DNA of 8,466 nucleotides from an uncultured Lachnospiraceae bacterium (GTDB lineage: Bacteria; Bacillota; Clostridia; Lachnospirales; Lachnospiraceae). Positions 6,483 through 8,466 of this stretch are shown in pieces (the first letter of the stretch is position 1; the number at the start of each line of letters is the position of its first letter). The notes under the pieces were generated by a model. The model ran no database searches and had not been told where the DNA came from. It was given only the letters and a program-made list of their open reading frames with translations. The stretch is from NCBI GenBank assembly GCA_910589265.1, contig CAJUTQ010000093.1:1-8466 (forward strand), read 5' to 3'. A program made the position numbers and the translations under genes.

Positions 6483-6516
6483 CCCAAATATACATACCAA
6501 GATACGAATAACCTGT

Positions 6517-7476
6517 TTATTCCTCTGTCATTGCATAGAAATAGGAATTTCTCTTTCCTACATTCTGGCTGCTTGCCGTGCTGGTCTTGCATAATTCCAG
6601 ATAATCTGCTCTGTTTTCATAGTCATCCAGAAATGCATTGAGATTGTCTGCATAGGTTTTCTGCTTTTTGCTGTCTTTCAGGCAGAGCGCTTCATTCGCT
6701 ATTATCATGGGAACGCTCACTTTTTTCAAGTTCTTATGCTTCTCAGGAATCGCTTCATCCAACGCATCAAGTGATGCCAGTATGATATCGCACAGCTCCT
6801 GATCATACCGCTGCTTAAAGTCATCAATGAACTGTATGATTGACTTTTTACTGAGATCAGCTACACTTTCATCGGAAATCAAAGCAAGTGCTGCCAATAT
6901 AACACCCTGATCCTCTGACTTCCGAAGCTGTCCCTTTGTGAAATTCACCTTCTTCATAAAAGGCCTGCTTACTGCCTCATCCACAAACTGTCTAAGGTCT
7001 GCACCCATATGTGCCCTGTATATATTGTCATTAGACAACTGCTGTCCATTGTTCAGTCTGCAGAAAATATCCTCTGTCTCCTGCTCGTCTATCTCCTGAT
7101 AAATATTGATTGTGATCTCCGCATTTTTGATGGTATTCTGGACATCTTCATTAAGCTCTGAAAATTTCATGCCTGCATAATCATCCTCATAAGATTTATC
7201 CAGTCTGAATTCATCATTCAAAAAGGAATAAAGTACTGTAAGCCTCTGCTTTCCGTCCAGTATCTCCCAAGCAGTCTCGCCTTTCTCATTTACCGTTTCC
7301 TTTGCAAATATGCCAGGAATGATGATCTCCTGTATGGCGGACAGGATCAACAACGACTTTTTCTTCCTGTCCCACTGATCCTGCTTTCTCTGGATACCTG
7401 TTTCCAGGACTATCTTCCCCTTTTTGATATCCCTTACGATAGACTGCACAGTTCTTGTTTTGATATAACTTTTCAT
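6517..7476 (-). CDS. Standalone DUF262 protein (GmrSD N-terminal / ParB-Srx-like)
   Basis: A 319-residue cytoplasmic protein. It shows the DUF262 signature: IQRKQDQWD (28-36) followed by the helix SLLILSAIQEIIIPGIF, the nucleotide-binding-type motif ILDGKQRLT (72-80; the family usually has DGQQRxT), and FCRLNNGQQLS (138-148). The rest is helical. In GmrSD type IV restriction enzymes this domain is joined to an HNH nuclease domain (DUF1524) and is tied to NTP use; here the protein ends without one and is about half the usual length. It is therefore a standalone DUF262 protein, of a kind found in many bacteria with unproven function, and may need a partner for any nuclease role. The ATG has AAAGGAGG ahead of it at 6 bases. 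It has its own promoter and terminator, so co-regulation with the caspase-like gene is not evident. Confidence 0.85.
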   Translation of the reverse strand: MKSYIKTRTVQSIVRDIKKGKIVLETGIQRKQDQWDRKKKSLLILSAIQEIIIPGIFAKETVNEKGETAWEILDGKQRLTVLYSFLNDEFRLDKSYEDDYAGMKFSELNEDVQNTIKNAEITINIYQEIDEQETEDIFCRLNNGQQLSNDNIYRAHMGADLRQFVDEAVSRPFMKKVNFTKGQLRKSEDQGVILAALALISDESVADLSKKSIIQFIDDFKQRYDQELCDIILASLDALDEAIPEKHKNLKKVSVPMIIANEALCLKDSKKQKTYADNLNAFLDDYENRADYLELCKTSTASSQNVGKRNSYFYAMTEE

Positions 7477-7525
7477 TGACGGCCTCCTTTTTCTGAAAAT
7501 GGTTTAGGCAGATCTGATAAAATAT

Positions 7526-7554
7526 ATTATAAAGTGCATTGCAGGATACCGCAA
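7526..7554 (-). promoter_or_regulatory. Promoter of the DUF262 gene
   Basis: On the minus strand TTGCGG (complement of 7549-7554) and TATAAT (complement of 7526-7531) are 17 bases apart. The -35 box sits in an imperfect palindrome, TTGCGGTATCCTGCAA, which matches its own complement at 12 of 16 positions. This may be an operator. Confidence 0.5.
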
Positions 7555-7601
7555 GATATTATGTTCATAAAATTATAAAAATATTAACCATCATAATATC
7601 T
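7554..7601. repeat. 10-bp inverted repeat upstream of the DUF262 promoter
   Basis: AGATATTATG (7554-7563) and CATAATATCT (7592-7601) are perfect inverted copies 28 bases apart. They touch the -35 box of the DUF262 promoter. They could be paired operator half-sites, though AT-rich repeats of this length can occur by chance. Confidence 0.35.
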
Positions 7602-7678
7602 AACTTATATTCTTCATTAATAATTCTTTTTGTATTACACAGGAAAAATTATCTTTATAAAATATCTCATGCAATTTT

Positions 7679-7882
7679 TCATACGTGCTTATGACCTTTC
7701 AAAATCCTTAACATACTTTCCCATTCTTCATCATCAATGGGTCTTAAGTTTTGGCTCCGTTTCAATGGATGAATCACATGATTAACAGACATTTTTTCTG
7801 TACAGACATTTTCTTCTTGTTTACCCCAAATGTTTTTCTGGTTATTCTTATTGTCCTGTTCATCACCGTCTATTAATTTCAT
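7679..7882 (-). CDS. Small hypothetical protein (67 residues)
   Basis: I do not recognise this protein. The longest open frame starts at a GTG (7904-7906), but that start overlaps the ribosome binding site. AGGAGGG (complement of 7893-7899) lies 10-11 bases before the ATG at 7880-7882, so the ATG start giving MKLIDGDEQ is preferred. The N-terminal half is rich in N, K, Q, D and E and probably disordered. The C-terminal half contains HPLKRSQNLRPIDDEEWESM, a likely short helix. There is no signal peptide or membrane segment. It is a separate unit between the DUF262 gene and the membrane protein gene. A TATAAT on the minus strand (complement of 7914-7919) could be its -10 box, with no clear -35. 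No strong terminator follows, only an AT-rich inverted repeat near 7634-7678. Confidence 0.6.
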   Translation of the reverse strand: MKLIDGDEQDNKNNQKNIWGKQEENVCTEKMSVNHVIHPLKRSQNLRPIDDEEWESMLRILKGHKHV

Positions 7883-7893
7883 ATATAAGCATC

Positions 7894-7898
7894 CCTCC
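7894..7898 (-). promoter_or_regulatory. Ribosome binding site that sets the start of the small gene
   Basis: GGAGG within GAGGAGGG on the minus strand. It overlaps codons that the longer GTG-started reading would use, which argues for the ATG at 7880-7882. Confidence 0.65.
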
Positions 7899-8026
7899 TC
7901 TATCACTTAATTCATTATATAATTTTTCCCCGATTGCATTTTTAAAACAAGTTTGAGGAACTGCTTCCACCCTATCATTTCAGATCTTAATTTTTGATCC
8001 ATCAACAAATTATAATCCGAATTTTT

Positions 8027-8060
8027 AAGAGCCTTCCGTTTTTGGGAAAGCTCTTTTTTT
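8027..8060 (+). terminator. Plus-strand terminator hairpin between the two small genes
   Basis: AAGAGC (8027-8032) pairs with GCTCTT (8050-8055). After a C-A mismatch, TTCC (8034-8037) pairs with GGAA (8045-8048). A run of seven T (8054-8060) follows. On the minus strand the hairpin is followed by only two T and then A, so it is not a good terminator for the membrane protein gene ending at 8073, although it lies just beyond it. No plus-strand gene leads into it. Confidence 0.6.
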
Positions 8061-8072
8061 ACATATGTTTCT

Positions 8073-8459
8073 CTATCCGATTAATATCATATACAGGACA
8101 ACCATCGCCACCAAACCAAGTGGTATATTGCACAGCATGATTGTATAGCTGATCAATAATACTATTCTGAATTGTGGTGTCCACCCGAAAAATAAAATAG
8201 GCAGATACGGCAACAGGCAGAGTATTATTGTTTTAATACTTGGTCGCTGTGATACCCTTTTCTTCTTCTCTTTCACAGGCGTATTTCTTATGACTGCCCT
8301 CTGATATTCCTCTGCGATTTCATTATTATACAGGACATAGTTTGTAAAAACCCTCTCCATCTCCTCTATGCAGTCCATGATCCGCCACCTGCTGTTTACC
8401 TTAAAAGGCTGCGAACCTATATTTCGCGCGTTTAGCAGGCTTTCAATCTTCTCCTGCAT
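8073..8459 (-). CDS. Small membrane protein, possibly continuing past the right edge
   Basis: An open frame of 128 codons from an ATG at 8457-8459 to TAG at 8073. The frame remains open for the few bases up to the window edge and no ribosome binding site can be seen there, so the true start may lie outside. Residues 1-60 are hydrophilic and helical (IEEMERVFTNYVLYNNEIAEE). Residues 61-76 are strongly basic (KEKKKR). From 77 to 128 the protein is hydrophobic, with one segment at about 77-93 and a second, long one at about 98-127 that may be two short spans. The basic stretch suggests a cytoplasmic N-terminus. I recognise no family; it could be a small membrane-associated accessory or effector protein. 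Confidence 0.6.
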   Translation of the reverse strand: MQEKIESLLNARNIGSQPFKVNSRWRIMDCIEEMERVFTNYVLYNNEIAEEYQRAVIRNTPVKEKKKRVSQRPSIKTIILCLLPYLPILFFGWTPQFRIVLLISYTIMLCNIPLGLVAMVVLYMILIG

Positions 8460-8466
8460 TTCTTTG

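Larger units (their letters stand above)
6143..6516. other. AT-rich intergenic region upstream of the caspase-like gene
   Basis: These 374 bases contain the terminator of the DUF262 gene (6451-6482), the extended -10 promoter of the caspase-like gene (6176-6184) with a small inverted repeat beside it, and two short minus-strand frames. One encodes 23 residues from an ATG at 6360-6362 (to 6291) with no ribosome binding site. The other is an open stretch of 31 codons (6164-6259) without a start codon. Neither is convincing as a gene; the second might be a decayed remnant. Confidence 0.6.

Noticed and set aside
7634..7678. AT-rich inverted repeat after the small gene as a terminator
   Set aside because: GAAAAATT/AATTTTTC is nearly all A/T with a long loop and no proper T-run after the stem, so it is not supported as an intrinsic terminator.
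7904..7906. GTG start for the small gene, giving 75 residues
   Set aside because: It overlaps the AGGAGG ribosome binding site, which instead serves the ATG at 7880-7882.

Overview
The window looks like an accessory stretch of a low-GC Gram-positive (Firmicutes) chromosome or integrated element, most likely a gut clostridial/Lachnospiraceae-type organism. This is inferred from the AT-rich DNA, strong AGGAGG-type ribosome binding sites, U-tract intrinsic terminators, and a secreted BspA-like 26-residue-repeat protein of a style common in that group. No species can be assigned from the sequence alone. All convincing genes lie on the minus strand, but they appear to be separately transcribed single-gene units rather than one operon: several have their own promoter-like sequence and most are followed by a hairpin plus U-tract.

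Layout, left to right. Bases 1-158 hold a possible C-terminal fragment of a plus-strand gene cut by the window edge. Bases 264-2015 (minus) encode a 583-residue protein with a VPGSINARK segment like the RVPGTxN motif of RepB/archaeo-eukaryotic-primase-type replication proteins, plus two tandem C-terminal helix-turn-helix units. Upstream of it is a 386-base intergenic region with a promoter, a 22/23-base inverted repeat and a plus-strand terminator that no visible gene explains. Bases 2402-3742 (minus) encode a secreted BspA/DUF285 surface protein. Bases 4037-6142 (minus) encode a caspase-fold (peptidase C14) protease with both catalytic motifs intact and a long C-terminal region I do not recognise. 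Bases 6517-7476 (minus) encode a standalone DUF262 (GmrSD-N / ParB-Srx-like) protein. Bases 7679-7882 (minus) encode a small unknown protein, and 8073-8459 (minus) a small membrane protein that may continue past the right edge.

How the genes may work together. The caspase protein and the DUF262 protein are adjacent, and both families recur in bacterial anti-phage and genome-defence settings. The caspase gene is visibly more AT-rich than its neighbours, which fits horizontal acquisition. The primase-like/HTH protein suggests the region is, or was, part of a plasmid-derived or integrative element. Nothing in the sequence proves that these genes form one system, because each has its own transcription signals. 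The best candidate for something undescribed is the caspase protease with its roughly 420-460-residue unassigned C-terminal region, possibly acting alone as sensor plus executioner. The second is the inverted-repeat control region in front of the primase/HTH gene.
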